A stretch of 59,039 nt of DNA from Chloroflexota bacterium. Lineage in GTDB: Bacteria > Chloroflexota > Anaerolineae > Aggregatilineales > J027. Numbering within the stretch: the stretch's first letter is position 1; each line of letters opens with the position of its first letter. The translations under genes were made by a program, and so were the position numbers. The stretch lies in the NCBI GenBank assembly GCA_024434115.1, contig QMIT01000016.1, positions 1 to 59,039 on the forward strand, written 5' to 3'. This document shows, in pieces, positions 9,107 through 17,649 of the stretch. Below the pieces are notes generated by a model that saw nothing but the letters and a program-made list of their open reading frames with translations, did no database searches and was not told the origin of the DNA.

Positions 9107-9626
9107 AGGGCATAAATACTTTGATGAGGGCCGTAATCTCCGCTAAATGGTGGTCGTCATGTTCGGCGACAAAATAGGCGTGGTCAATTAACCGCATGGA
9201 CGCATCAAGGCGGGGATGGAGCGCGGATCGTTTGACAAATTCCTCATCGGCGTTCTCTATACGCTGCACCAATTGGAGGCGCTGTGCCCGCAAATTAGCC
9301 AAAATCGTTGGCAGGTTTTGGGCGTTATGATCGGCCTCATACGTTTTGCGATTATCAAGGTCAGCCGCACGCAATCTCGGTAATTTTTGCTCAAAATCAT
9401 CCACTCGCCCCAGCCACAATTCCTCTAAATCGAGCAGATGTCCGACATTTTCTTGGATAGACCAGCGATCCCCCAAGCGGCGCGTCAAAGTATTTTTAGG
9501 AAGTCCAGCCACACGGGTTTCCAATCGGGCAGGTGTTCCACGTAGGCGCTCAATAATGTTGGGGTACATCCACAAAGGCAAGTTGAAGTCAAAGGGTCGG
9601 CTAAACCAATCTACCGGATGCAGCAT
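9105..9626 (-). CDS. DinB family protein
   Basis: 173 residues forming the DinB/YfiT-like four-helix bundle. Two elements carry the metal-binding His residues: ENVGHLLDLEELW near residue 60 and AEHDDHHLAEI near the C-terminus. The WSIQENVGHLLDLE stretch is typical of the DinB_2 subgroup. Members are metal-dependent hydrolases or thiol (bacillithiol/mycothiol) transferases; the exact reaction cannot be predicted here. The start follows AGGAGG with eight bases spacing. It is convergent with the FtsX gene. Confidence 0.8.
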   Translation of the reverse strand: MLHPVDWFSRPFDFNLPLWMYPNIIERLRGTPARLETRVAGLPKNTLTRRLGDRWSIQENVGHLLDLEELWLGRVDDFEQKLPRLRAADLDNRKTYEADHNAQNLPTILANLRAQRLQLVQRIENADEEFVKRSALHPRLDASMRLIDHAYFVAEHDDHHLAEITALIKVFMP

Positions 9627-9693
9627 GAAATAACCCTCCTGTTTAGGGAATTACCATATTTGAACACCGAATGTTGCCCGGCACACGAAATAC

Positions 9694-10557
9694 TTATTTT
9701 AGACCCAGCGCATCCTCACGCGACCAGTGCTGACGACGGGCTTCGATTTCGGCATAACTAGGCAGATGGCTTACCCCTTGATGCTCAATAATAATAGACG
9801 CCGCCACCGTGCCAAAAATCGCCGCTTCAATTGGGTCGCCTGTCTCGTAATAGCGGATAAAAAAGGCCACCGCAATCACATCGCCTGCGCCCGTCGGGTC
9901 AGATACTTCTGCTGGAGCCGCTTTGATGGAAATCTCCTGTCCACCGTGCATCAAAATCGCCCCCTGTGGCCCGCGTGTATACAAGATGGTTGGGCCTGCT
10001 GCTGCCCATGAGCGCACGGTATCAATATCGCCGTGAATATCCTCTTCACTCAGACATATCGCTTTCAGATAGGGCAGCATCTTATCGGCATCATGCCATG
10101 CGACCTTGTGAACATGATAATTTTCATCCACTTGGCGCATCCACCCCTGCGGCGTCGCCACCACCCACGCATTTTGGAACTGGGCTGCGATTTCGGGGCT
10201 GACTTCATTACCCAATGGCGCAAGATGCACAATGTCTTGGATTGGGTCCAACTTTTGCACCATCTCAACTGGAATATCTCCCGCGCGGGCAGGCATCAAT
10301 TGATGGCGCTTGCCGGTCACTTTGTCATATTGATTATCAAAGGTGGTGGTTTGGGCTGTTGGATGGATATGCCATTTCACACGCGGGTCAAGATCAGCCG
10401 GAGAGGGATGGGGTTCGCCGATGGTCAGCACGGTGACATTCACGCCCAATTCCGCAGCGACAAGCCCACTATAGGTGACTGTGCCGCCCCAGACATAGCC
10501 TTCGGGCACATTTGGGGCAATATCTTTGGTGAAATAGCCAATTAAGGTATAGCGCAT
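9694..10557 (-). CDS. PfkB family carbohydrate kinase
   Basis: 287 residues of the ribokinase/PfkB fold. The C-terminal family signature DPTGAGDVIAVAFF carries the anion hole and the catalytic Asp, and WGGTVTYSGLVAAELG near residue 23 corresponds to the N-terminal substrate-binding glycine region. The protein is shorter than typical ribokinases, with a reduced lid. Substrate could be a sugar, nucleoside or inositol; the sequence does not decide. It starts after AAAAGG, downstream of the RNase J gene on the same strand but separated from it by a hairpin. Confidence 0.82.
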   Translation of the reverse strand: MRYTLIGYFTKDIAPNVPEGYVWGGTVTYSGLVAAELGVNVTVLTIGEPHPSPADLDPRVKWHIHPTAQTTTFDNQYDKVTGKRHQLMPARAGDIPVEMVQKLDPIQDIVHLAPLGNEVSPEIAAQFQNAWVVATPQGWMRQVDENYHVHKVAWHDADKMLPYLKAICLSEEDIHGDIDTVRSWAAAGPTILYTRGPQGAILMHGGQEISIKAAPAEVSDPTGAGDVIAVAFFIRYYETGDPIEAAIFGTVAASIIIEHQGVSHLPSYAEIEARRQHWSREDALGLK

Positions 10558-10590
10558 TTTTTAGCCTTTTAATGAGTAAATATGAAATGA

Positions 10591-10614
10591 GGGCGGCTAT
10601 TTAATGAACCGCCC
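10591..10614 (-). terminator. Possible weak terminator between the RNase J gene and the PfkB gene
   Basis: GGGCGG (10591-10596) pairs with CCGCCC (10609-10614). On the minus strand it is followed by TCATTTCATATTT, which is U-rich but interrupted. Confidence 0.45.
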
Positions 10615-10654
10615 CCAAAGACCTATTTTTGACGGGTACGGACGAATACGGTTG

Positions 10655-12304
10655 TTACACGTTGTATATCTGAGTAAACACCATCGGGCGGCGTTTGGTT
10701 TCGGTATACAGATGTTTTTTCACCGCTTCTTGAATAATCTGTTCGCGGTTGCCATTCTTATATTCGCGGGTCAGTTGGCGTACCAACCCACGCACGCCAT
10801 TAAAGAGTTCGTCGGAATCTTGCATGAACACAAAACCGCGTGACGTAATATCCGGGCCATTGATGACCTCGCCCGTGCGGTTGTTGACGAGTGCAGTAAC
10901 CATCACAAAACCATCTTGCCCCAGCGCCTCGCGGTCACGCATTACAGCCGGACCAATATCCCCAACACCTGCCCCATCTACAAAAATGTAGCCGCCGGGG
11001 TAGCGATCCCCAATGCTCATTTCGGTCTTGGTAAACTCCAAAATTGTGCCATTTTCCACGACAGCGATATTGTCCGCTGGAATGCCGAGGCTGTAGGCAA
11101 TATCGGCGTGGGCGTGCAATTGACGCAGTTCGCCGTGAATGGGCACAAAGAAACGTGGACGCAGCAAATTAATCAACAGCTTCATTTCTTCTTGACTGGC
11201 GTGACCGGACACATGTACCTGTGCTTTGGGGTCATAAATGACATGCGCCCCTTTTTGCAGCAGTTTATTCATGGTACGTGATACGACTTCTTCATTGCCG
11301 GGGATGGGATGGGCCGACATCACAACGGTATCTCCCGGCACTATTTCGAGTTGGCGATGATTGCCAAAAGCCAACCTACTCAATACGGCGGTAGGTTCAC
11401 CTTGTGCGCCTGTCGCCATGATTACCACTTCTTCGGGGGGCAGCTTCATACTTTCTTCGATGGATATCAACTGGTCATCCGCAATTTGCAGATACCCCAA
11501 GCGACGGGCGATTTTGACATTCTCGGTCATGGAATGGCCCGCGATGGCGATTTTACGTCCATAGAACTCGGCTACTGTTGCTACCTGCTGGACACGCGAA
11601 ATCAAAGATGCAAAGGTTGCTACAATGATACGTCCACGCGCCTCACGGAAAACGCTGTCAAACGCGGCGTCAATCACGCTTTCGGAGGATGTCCAACCGG
11701 GGCGTTCGGCATTGGTGCTATCAGCAAAAAGGGCCAAAACACCTTTTTCGGAAAGCAGCGCCATTTTTGCAAAATCAGTAGGCCAGCCGTCCACAGGCGT
11801 CTGGTCAAATTTGTAGTCGCCGGAATGCACGACCATACCCACCGGGGTTTCGATGCCGAAGCCAACACAATCGGGAATACTGTGGCTGACATGGAATGAC
11901 TCGACCTTAAACACGCCAAATTGCAGTGTTTCACCCGCCTTAAAAACGTGCATGGGGTGATCTTTCATCCCGCCGTTTTTCAGCTTGATGCCCGCCAAAC
12001 CACACGTTAGTGGTGTGCCATAGACGGGCACAGGAATCTTTTGCAAAATGTGAGTGATCGCGCCGATATGATCTTCATGCCCATGTGTCAGCAGTAAGGC
12101 GTGAATTTTGAGGCGGTCACGATTCTGAATGAGATAGTTGAAATCGGGGATGATATAGTCAATGCCGAGCATGTCGTTTTCGGGGAACATGAGTCCGGCA
12201 TCTACAATAATGACCTCGTTATTATATTCGAAGGCCGTCATGTTTTTGCCGACTTCGCCGAGTCCACCCAATGGGATGACCCGCAGTTTTTGAATATTTG
12301 CCAT
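10655..12304 (-). CDS. rnj: Ribonuclease J
   Basis: 549 residues of the metallo-beta-lactamase/beta-CASP fold. The zinc-binding motif THGHEDHIGAI lies near residue 75, DSTNAERPGWTSSE and the beta-CASP region sit in the middle, and GHASQEEMKLL and PIHGELRQL follow toward the C-terminal domain. RNase J is a 5'-3' exo- and endoribonuclease in mRNA decay and rRNA maturation. I place the start at the ATG at 12304, with AAGGA upstream, rather than at a TTG nine bases earlier that is too close to that site. It is downstream of no other gene on its strand, with a separate tRNA unit behind it. Confidence 0.93.
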   Translation of the reverse strand: MANIQKLRVIPLGGLGEVGKNMTAFEYNNEVIIVDAGLMFPENDMLGIDYIIPDFNYLIQNRDRLKIHALLLTHGHEDHIGAITHILQKIPVPVYGTPLTCGLAGIKLKNGGMKDHPMHVFKAGETLQFGVFKVESFHVSHSIPDCVGFGIETPVGMVVHSGDYKFDQTPVDGWPTDFAKMALLSEKGVLALFADSTNAERPGWTSSESVIDAAFDSVFREARGRIIVATFASLISRVQQVATVAEFYGRKIAIAGHSMTENVKIARRLGYLQIADDQLISIEESMKLPPEEVVIMATGAQGEPTAVLSRLAFGNHRQLEIVPGDTVVMSAHPIPGNEEVVSRTMNKLLQKGAHVIYDPKAQVHVSGHASQEEMKLLINLLRPRFFVPIHGELRQLHAHADIAYSLGIPADNIAVVENGTILEFTKTEMSIGDRYPGGYIFVDGAGVGDIGPAVMRDREALGQDGFVMVTALVNNRTGEVINGPDITSRGFVFMQDSDELFNGVRGLVRQLTREYKNGNREQIIQEAVKKHLYTETKRRPMVFTQIYNV

Positions 12305-12506
12305 AAAGCGCAATTTCCTTTTTTACAGTTATGTGTACGATAGTCACCAGCAAACCATTTTGAAAATGGTATTGAAGCCAAACAGAAAACGAACCCAAAA
12401 TCTGAGGAGATGACGGGGAAATCGTAATAGGCAAAAGCGGTAATACGACACGCCAAAACGAAGCAAACCGATTTGGTTGCCTATCATCTCTGGTTATAAC
12501 TCCAAT

Positions 12507-12550
12507 ACAAAACAAGCCCACTATCGGACAAACACGATAAGTAGGCTTGT
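12507..12550 (-). terminator. Terminator of the tRNA-Cys transcript
   Basis: Long imperfect hairpin, ACAAGCC-TACT-ATCG pairing with CGAT-AGT-GGGCTTGT (one wobble, one bulge), followed on the minus strand by TTTTGT. It lies 11 bases past the tRNA 3' end. Confidence 0.75.
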
Positions 12551-12560
12551 CTTGCAGCTG

Positions 12561-12632
12561 AGGCGACGATCGGAATCGAACCGATGATCAGGCTTTTGCA
12601 GAGCCTTGCCTTGTCCACTTGGCCACGTCGCC
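12561..12632 (-). tRNA. tRNA-Cys (GCA)
   Basis: A 72-base cloverleaf on the minus strand. The acceptor stem is GGCGACG/CGTCGCC with discriminator U, the anticodon loop is CTGCAAA (anticodon GCA = Cys), and the T arm has GGTTCGATTCC. The 3' CCA is not encoded. It has its own promoter and terminator, so it is a single-tRNA unit. Confidence 0.95.
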
Positions 12633-12651
12633 ATATCTCATACACAACTAA

Positions 12652-12680
12652 ACTATAGCCCAAAATAGCTCAACTGTCCA
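12652..12680 (-). promoter_or_regulatory. Promoter of tRNA-Cys
   Basis: TGGACA, a 17-base spacer, TATAGT on the minus strand, ending about 20 bases before the tRNA. Both hexamers match the sigma-70-type consensus at five of six positions. Confidence 0.7.
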
Positions 12681-12702
12681 GATAAAATTTCTATTAGAAA
12701 CG

Positions 12703-13413
12703 TTAGCCTAAGTACGCCGAAATAATCTGAGGGTCATTTTGGAGTTCGGTGGCTGGCCCCTGATGTGAAATCGTGCCCCGCTCCAAAACATAGGCATAAT
12801 CCGCCACCTTTAAGGCTTTACGCGCATTTTGCTCCACCAGCAAAATCGTCGTGCCATGTGCCTTAATATCTTGGATAATACGAAATACCTCATTCACCAA
12901 CAGTGGCGCAAGTCCCATGCTCGGCTCATCCAGCATCAATAAACGCGGACGCATCATCAAAGCACGCCCGACGGCTAACATTTGCTGTTCGCCCCCACTC
13001 AGCGACCCAGCCTTTTGGCGGCGACGTTCTTTTAGACGGGGGAAACGGGCAAAGATATTTTCGATGTCGTGTTGAACCTCGCGGTCACGCCGTTTATAGG
13101 CCCCCATTTGCAAATTCTCGAGCACGGTCATCGGGGCAATGATTTGGCGACCCTCCGGTACTTGGACAAGTCCCAAACGGCTCACACGGTCAGAGCGCAT
13201 CCCGCTAATGTCTTGCCCATCAAACCAAATTTGCCCGGAACGACGTTTAACAATCCCACTCAGCGCGTTAAGAGTCGTGCTTTTGCCCGCCCCGTTCGCT
13301 CCAATCAAGGTAACTACCTGACCAGTCTCGACCTTAAACGAAATCCCGCGCAGGGCCACAATTGCGCCATAACTGACATTCAATTCTTTGACCTCTAGGA
13401 GTGGTGTGGTCAT
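12703..13413 (-). CDS. livF: Branched-chain/neutral amino-acid ABC transporter ATPase LivF
   Basis: 236 residues. Walker A is GANGAGKST, the signature is LSGGEQQMLAVGRALM, and Walker B is LLMLDEPSMGLAP. The last is diagnostic for LivF. It ends in the usual ...DPQIISAYLG tail. With LivG it forms the ATPase pair powering the LivHM permease. Its ATG overlaps the livG stop (ATGA), so the two are coupled. It is the last gene of livHMGF. Confidence 0.93.
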   Translation of the reverse strand: MTTPLLEVKELNVSYGAIVALRGISFKVETGQVVTLIGANGAGKSTTLNALSGIVKRRSGQIWFDGQDISGMRSDRVSRLGLVQVPEGRQIIAPMTVLENLQMGAYKRRDREVQHDIENIFARFPRLKERRRQKAGSLSGGEQQMLAVGRALMMRPRLLMLDEPSMGLAPLLVNEVFRIIQDIKAHGTTILLVEQNARKALKVADYAYVLERGTISHQGPATELQNDPQIISAYLG

Positions 13414-14171
13414 TCCCCCTCCTCCTGACCCAGATAGGCTTCAACCACTACCGGGTTATTTTTAATCTCTTGATGCGTGCCATGCGCGATGATTTGCCCG
13501 AAATTCAGCACGTAGATTTCATCACAGACTTGGGCAATGAGCGACATATCATGTTCAACCACCATTAGGGTTTTGCCCTCGGCTTTCATGCGTAAAATCT
13601 GTTCCCCCAGTTCGGCGGTTTCGACGGGGTTCATGCCTGCGGTGGGTTCATCCAGCAGGACTAACTTCGGATTCGTAGCCAAAGCGCGAGCCATTTCCAA
13701 ACGCCGCTGATCGCCATAGGGTAAATTTCCGGCCAATACATCGGCATTTTGTTCGAGATGAAAACGTCGCAAAAGCTGTAGGCTATTTTCGCGCAGGCGT
13801 TCATTTTCACGACGATGACGGGGTGTCTGAACGAGTGAATCTATCAAGTTAGCCTTCCCCAAACCGTGCTGCGCGACCACCAGATTTTCGAGCACGGTCA
13901 TCTCACCAAACAAGCGGATATTCTGATAGGTGCGGGCCATACCAAGCGCGGTGATGCGGTGGGCAGGTTTTTTTTGGATGGGTGTACCACCAAACTTGAT
14001 TTCGCCAGCGGTAGGATGATCGAGGCCCGTCATGCAATTAATCAACGTGGTCTTACCTGCGCCGTTTGGCCCAATTAGGCCGACAATTTGACCCGTTGGG
14101 ATGTGCATGGCGACATTTTGTAGGGCCATCAAGCCGCCAAATTGTCGGAAGACGTGTTTAAGCACCAGCAT
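13410..14171 (-). CDS. livG: Branched-chain/neutral amino-acid ABC transporter ATPase LivG
   Basis: About 253 residues, with Walker A GPNGAGKTT, the LivG-type MARTYQNIRLFGEMTVLEN stretch, Walker B VLLDEPTAGMNP and a C-terminal tail ending EAYLGQEEGE. I start at the ATG at 14171, giving MLVLKHVFRQFGG, which fits the family. The open frame extends 34 codons further upstream, but that part lies inside livM. The true start overlaps the livM stop by 14 bases. Confidence 0.92.
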   Translation of the reverse strand: MLVLKHVFRQFGGLMALQNVAMHIPTGQIVGLIGPNGAGKTTLINCMTGLDHPTAGEIKFGGTPIQKKPAHRITALGMARTYQNIRLFGEMTVLENLVVAQHGLGKANLIDSLVQTPRHRRENERLRENSLQLLRRFHLEQNADVLAGNLPYGDQRRLEMARALATNPKLVLLDEPTAGMNPVETAELGEQILRMKAEGKTLMVVEHDMSLIAQVCDEIYVLNFGQIIAHGTHQEIKNNPVVVEAYLGQEEGE

Positions 14172-15120
14172 CGGCGGGCTTGCCTTTGTTGATGAAATTA
14201 AAAATACGACCAGCCGTCTTGCGGACACTGCGCCACAGGGCCGGGTCACCCAAGCCACCGGGGAGATAGGCAATAAAAATGAGCAACACTACGCCGTTAA
14301 TCAACCCCGTATATTCTTTGAGGGGGCGCAGCACTTCCGGCAGGGCGGTGAGCGCCAATCCGCCGAGAATTGGGCCATACCAACTTGAAATCCCGCCCAA
14401 AACCGAATAGGCCAGAATATCTACCGCTGTTCCAAAGCCATAACTGCCCGGTTGGATAATCCGTGAGAGGTGTCCGCTAAAACCACCCCCCAAACCAGCC
14501 ATCATCGCCCCAAGAATGAACGCGGCATTTTTATAATAGACCACGTTGATGCCCTGACTGGCGGCCACATTCTCATCTTGACGGATGGCCGCCAACGCTC
14601 GTCCAAAACGTGAACGGTGCATCCGGATCATAAAATAGCTGAGAATAATAACTGTCACGACTAAATATTCCAGCTTGGTTTCAACTGGAATCCCCGTGAT
14701 GCCCAGCGGCCCATTGGTAATTTTGGGCGGTTCGGATTCCATATGCAGGCGGGTATAGGCTTCGGCAATGATCTTGTCCAGATTGAGAATCATAATGCGG
14801 GTGATCTCAACAAAGCCGATAGTGGCAATTGCCAAATAAATATCACGCAATCGCAACACAGGCAGGCCGATAGGGATGGCAATTAATCCAGCGGCGACCA
14901 TACCCGCCAAAATCGCTGGGAGAAAAGGCCAGTCATGATTCTGTGTCAAGATGACCGAGACATACGAGCCGATTGCCATGAATCCCGCATTTGCTAGGGA
15001 AAACATCCCGCCGTAGAGCGTTAGATAGATGCTCATGGCAAGAATCGCATTCACAAACATCAAGGTAATGACAAATTCGTTGAGGCCAATCGAAGCGAGG
15101 GTATCTGAAACAAATCCCAT
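14158..15120 (-). CDS. livM: Branched-chain/neutral amino-acid ABC transporter permease LivM
   Basis: 320 residues and about eight to nine membrane segments. The LivM-type N-terminus has SIYLTLYGGMFSLANAGFMAIGSY, and the coupling region has RSRFGRALAAIRQDENVAASQGIN followed by KNAAFILGAMMAGLGGGFSGH. It forms the channel with LivH. GGGGGG precedes the ATG by three bases. It sits eight bases after the livH stop. Confidence 0.93.
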   Translation of the reverse strand: MGFVSDTLASIGLNEFVITLMFVNAILAMSIYLTLYGGMFSLANAGFMAIGSYVSVILTQNHDWPFLPAILAGMVAAGLIAIPIGLPVLRLRDIYLAIATIGFVEITRIMILNLDKIIAEAYTRLHMESEPPKITNGPLGITGIPVETKLEYLVVTVIILSYFMIRMHRSRFGRALAAIRQDENVAASQGINVVYYKNAAFILGAMMAGLGGGFSGHLSRIIQPGSYGFGTAVDILAYSVLGGISSWYGPILGGLALTALPEVLRPLKEYTGLINGVVLLIFIAYLPGGLGDPALWRSVRKTAGRIFNFINKGKPADAGA

Positions 15121-15128
15121 ATTCCCCC

Positions 15129-16163
15129 CTAAGCACGTTTGACCGTTGCTTCGCCCAAGAGACCTTGAGGCCGAAACAACAAAATCAGAAATAAAGCGAC
15201 AAACGGCAGGGCATCTTTGAGCCAGCTATAGCCAATCGCGGTGGCGTAGACTTCAAAGGCGGCAACCAACAAGCCACCCAAGACTGCACCACGTATGCTC
15301 CCCAACCCGCCTAAGACAATTACGGTCAATCCCTTGAGCGCCATTTCATCTCCGGTGAAGGGGGTCAGTGAGGGATAGGCCAGTGCATACAGAACACCCG
15401 CCGCGCCTGCCAATGCCCCTGCAAGGAAAAAGGTCAGCCGGAAAATGCCGCCGACGCTGATGCTCAAAAGGCCCGCCACTTTCTGGTTAAAGGCAACAAC
15501 ACGCATGGCCTTACCTGTTTTGGTACGCGCTACTAGATATTGCAGCAGAAACATCAGGGCAAACGCAATGACCACAATCGAGACTTGCAGCGGGGTAATA
15601 CGAAACTGCGCCCCCAACCAATCAATCGTATAGGGTCGGGCGACAGTAGCATCATAAGGCAGTTCTTTGAGCGTGGTACGTGGAAAACGCTCCGGGGATG
15701 TGCCAAATTCGAGTTGGGCCAGATTGACCAACACCGCCGATGCACCGAGACTGCTAATCAATTGTGAAATGCGCGGGGCATTGCGCCGACGGAGAGGGGC
15801 AAACGCGATTAAATCTACTAAAACCCCGATAATCCCTCCACCCAACATCGCCAATGGCAGGGTGTAATAAATGGGTACATCGTAGCGAATGACCGACATG
15901 ACCCCAATATAGCCACCCCACATAAACACCGCGCTGTGGGAGAGATTCAACACACCCAAGATACTAAAAACTAAGGCATAGCCCAACGCAAACAGGCTAT
16001 AAACACTGCCAACCCAGATAACGGTGGTGAGGTGCTGCTCTGGACTTAGAACTTTTTTGTCGAGAATATCCGGCAGTTCATAGGCCAGAAGTGCAATACC
16101 GAGCATCACCAGCGCGGTAATCGCAACAGATTTAAGTTTCAAAACGGGATTTGATGCTTGCAT
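15129..16163 (-). CDS. livH: Branched-chain/neutral amino-acid ABC transporter permease LivH
   Basis: About 344 residues. It has the LivH features SVYSLFALGYALVFSILGVLNLSHSA (membrane segment with L.F.HG-like stretch), the coupling RTKTGKAMRVVAFNQKVAGLLSI, and GGLGSIRGAVLGGL near the end. The start is uncertain: the ATG at 16163 is used here, while a TTG at 16190 would add nine residues; neither has a clear ribosome site. A terminator hairpin sits between livK and this gene, so its expression probably depends on readthrough from the livK promoter. Confidence 0.9.
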   Translation of the reverse strand: MQASNPVLKLKSVAITALVMLGIALLAYELPDILDKKVLSPEQHLTTVIWVGSVYSLFALGYALVFSILGVLNLSHSAVFMWGGYIGVMSVIRYDVPIYYTLPLAMLGGGIIGVLVDLIAFAPLRRRNAPRISQLISSLGASAVLVNLAQLEFGTSPERFPRTTLKELPYDATVARPYTIDWLGAQFRITPLQVSIVVIAFALMFLLQYLVARTKTGKAMRVVAFNQKVAGLLSISVGGIFRLTFFLAGALAGAAGVLYALAYPSLTPFTGDEMALKGLTVIVLGGLGSIRGAVLGGLLVAAFEVYATAIGYSWLKDALPFVALFLILLFRPQGLLGEATVKRA

Positions 16164-16194
16164 AAGATTTTTTGACAGTCGGTCTATCAATTCA

Positions 16195-16226
16195 TAAAAA
16201 AGAGGCAGGCCCCTTACAACCTGCCT
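16195..16226 (-). terminator. livK-livH intercistronic terminator/attenuator
   Basis: A perfect 7-bp stem (AGGCAGG at 16203-16209 with CCTGCCT at 16220-16226), a 10-nt loop, then CTTTTTT on the minus strand. It lies about 60 bases past the livK stop and about 30 bases before livH. Partial termination here would keep the binding protein in excess over the membrane complex. Confidence 0.82.
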
Positions 16227-16286
16227 TCTTTTGGATTCCTACCTAAACTCGGTTGAAGGGATGCCTCTAGTTACATCCCACAACCA

Positions 16287-17555
16287 TTATTCACCGAATA
16301 CTTCTGCCGCCGATTCTTCGGTCAACAGCAGATATTGTCCATCTTTGATGATTTGGGCGACAGGTTCATGTTCTGGCAGGCCCTCTTCATCAAAGGAGAA
16401 TGTTCCGAGTGGGGTCTCAAAATCGGCAGTGGCGGCGAGCGCTTCTAACACAGCAGCCGGGTCAGCGGAGTCGGCGCAGCGAATGGCTGTCGCAACAACC
16501 CATGTGCCCGTATAGGCCTGTACCGCGAATTGGTCAGCGGGTGTACCATATTCTTCTTCATATTTGGCTGTAAAGGCCGTGCTAATTTCGTTCTGGCGGG
16601 CCACATTCCACGCACCACCGACAACTACGCCATTGGCATCCGTGCCAGCGCCGCGATCTTCGGAGGCAATACCGGGGGTATTGAACCCATTACCCCCAAT
16701 GATGGGGCCAGTGTAACCCAGTTGGCTGCGGGCCTGTTCGAGCAGTGGCACAATTTCAGCGGCCAGCGCGGAAACGATAATCGCATCCGGTTCGGCGGCG
16801 ATGATATTGGTCAACTGCGCGGTGAAATCCACGTCACCGGTCGCAAAGGTTTCAGTCGCCACGATTTCAACGCCATTTTCTTCCAACGCCTCAACGAATA
16901 CTTCATAGGCGCTGGCGGTAAATTGGTCGTTATCGCTGTACATGATCCCGACGGTTTCAATGCCGAGAATATCTGCGACCTGTGCAACCGTGCCGGGGAT
17001 CACTTTTGACTCTGGTAGGCTGACGCGGCGGAAATAGGCCCCACCGTCACCATAGCTGGCGGCAAAATCAGTTTCCATACCCGTGCGGGTGTTGCTTACC
17101 CCGACCACCGGAATGAGAGGATCACCGGATTCTTGGCGCTCAGTCCCAAAGGCAACCGGGTCAGCCGCCATCGCTTGATTAGAGAGGGTCGGCCCGATAA
17201 TGGCTGAAATATCTTCGGCCACCAAGTTGGTGAAAGCCGAAATCGCGGTTTCAGGGGTGCTGCCTGCATCTTCGGTGACGGCTACGAGGGTCGCCTCACC
17301 CAGATAGCCGCTTTCATTAATCTCAGCAATTGCTAGTTCAACGGCTTGTTGTTGGGGCACACCATAAATCGCGGCGGCTTCGCTCTGGGCAAAGGCCACC
17401 CCAATTTTCACTTCACCGGAGAGGCTCATCGGATCAGCACAGGTATCCCATGCACCAATGAGGGGACGTTCCCCATCATCTTGCGCCATCGCGCCGAGTG
17501 GCAAGGCAAGCGTGGCAATTAAAACAAAAACGAATAGCAAATTTTTACTTCGCAT
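16287..17555 (-). CDS. livK: Branched-chain/neutral amino-acid ABC transporter substrate-binding protein
   Basis: About 422 residues of the Leu/Ile/Val-binding fold (Peripla_BP_6). It begins with a signal peptide (MRSKNLLFVFVLIATLALP, cleavage likely after GAMAQ). The mature part shows VKIGVAFAQS, AVELAIAEINESGYLG and IIGPTLSNQAMA typical of LivK-like proteins. It captures the amino acid outside the membrane for LivHM. The ATG at 17555 follows AAGGAGAG; an extended frame upstream would put 13 extra residues before the signal peptide. The ligand could be branched-chain or other amino acids, or urea/amides. Confidence 0.92.
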   Translation of the reverse strand: MRSKNLLFVFVLIATLALPLGAMAQDDGERPLIGAWDTCADPMSLSGEVKIGVAFAQSEAAAIYGVPQQQAVELAIAEINESGYLGEATLVAVTEDAGSTPETAISAFTNLVAEDISAIIGPTLSNQAMAADPVAFGTERQESGDPLIPVVGVSNTRTGMETDFAASYGDGGAYFRRVSLPESKVIPGTVAQVADILGIETVGIMYSDNDQFTASAYEVFVEALEENGVEIVATETFATGDVDFTAQLTNIIAAEPDAIIVSALAAEIVPLLEQARSQLGYTGPIIGGNGFNTPGIASEDRGAGTDANGVVVGGAWNVARQNEISTAFTAKYEEEYGTPADQFAVQAYTGTWVVATAIRCADSADPAAVLEALAATADFETPLGTFSFDEEGLPEHEPVAQIIKDGQYLLLTEESAAEVFGE

Positions 17556-17612
17556 AAGTAGAATTCTCTCCTTGTAAGAATATTTAGCGTCCACCCATAT
17601 GGATGGTTATTC

Positions 17613-17641
17613 ATTATAGTTTCGGCGAGGCAGGGATGCAA
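17613..17641 (-). promoter_or_regulatory. Promoter of livK (and livHMGF by readthrough)
   Basis: TTGCAT, a 17-base spacer, TATAAT on the minus strand, 58 bases before the livK ATG. The -10 is perfect. It overlaps the region just downstream of the ABC-F stop at 17650. Confidence 0.7.
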
Positions 17642-17649
17642 TAATTTAT

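Noticed and set aside
10033..10545. A 170-codon plus-strand frame
   Set aside because: It mirrors the PfkB kinase on the other strand and has no family signature.
12561..12632. tRNA-Cys as an integration site
   Set aside because: No integrase, no direct repeat of the tRNA 3' end was noticed, and flanking genes are ordinary.
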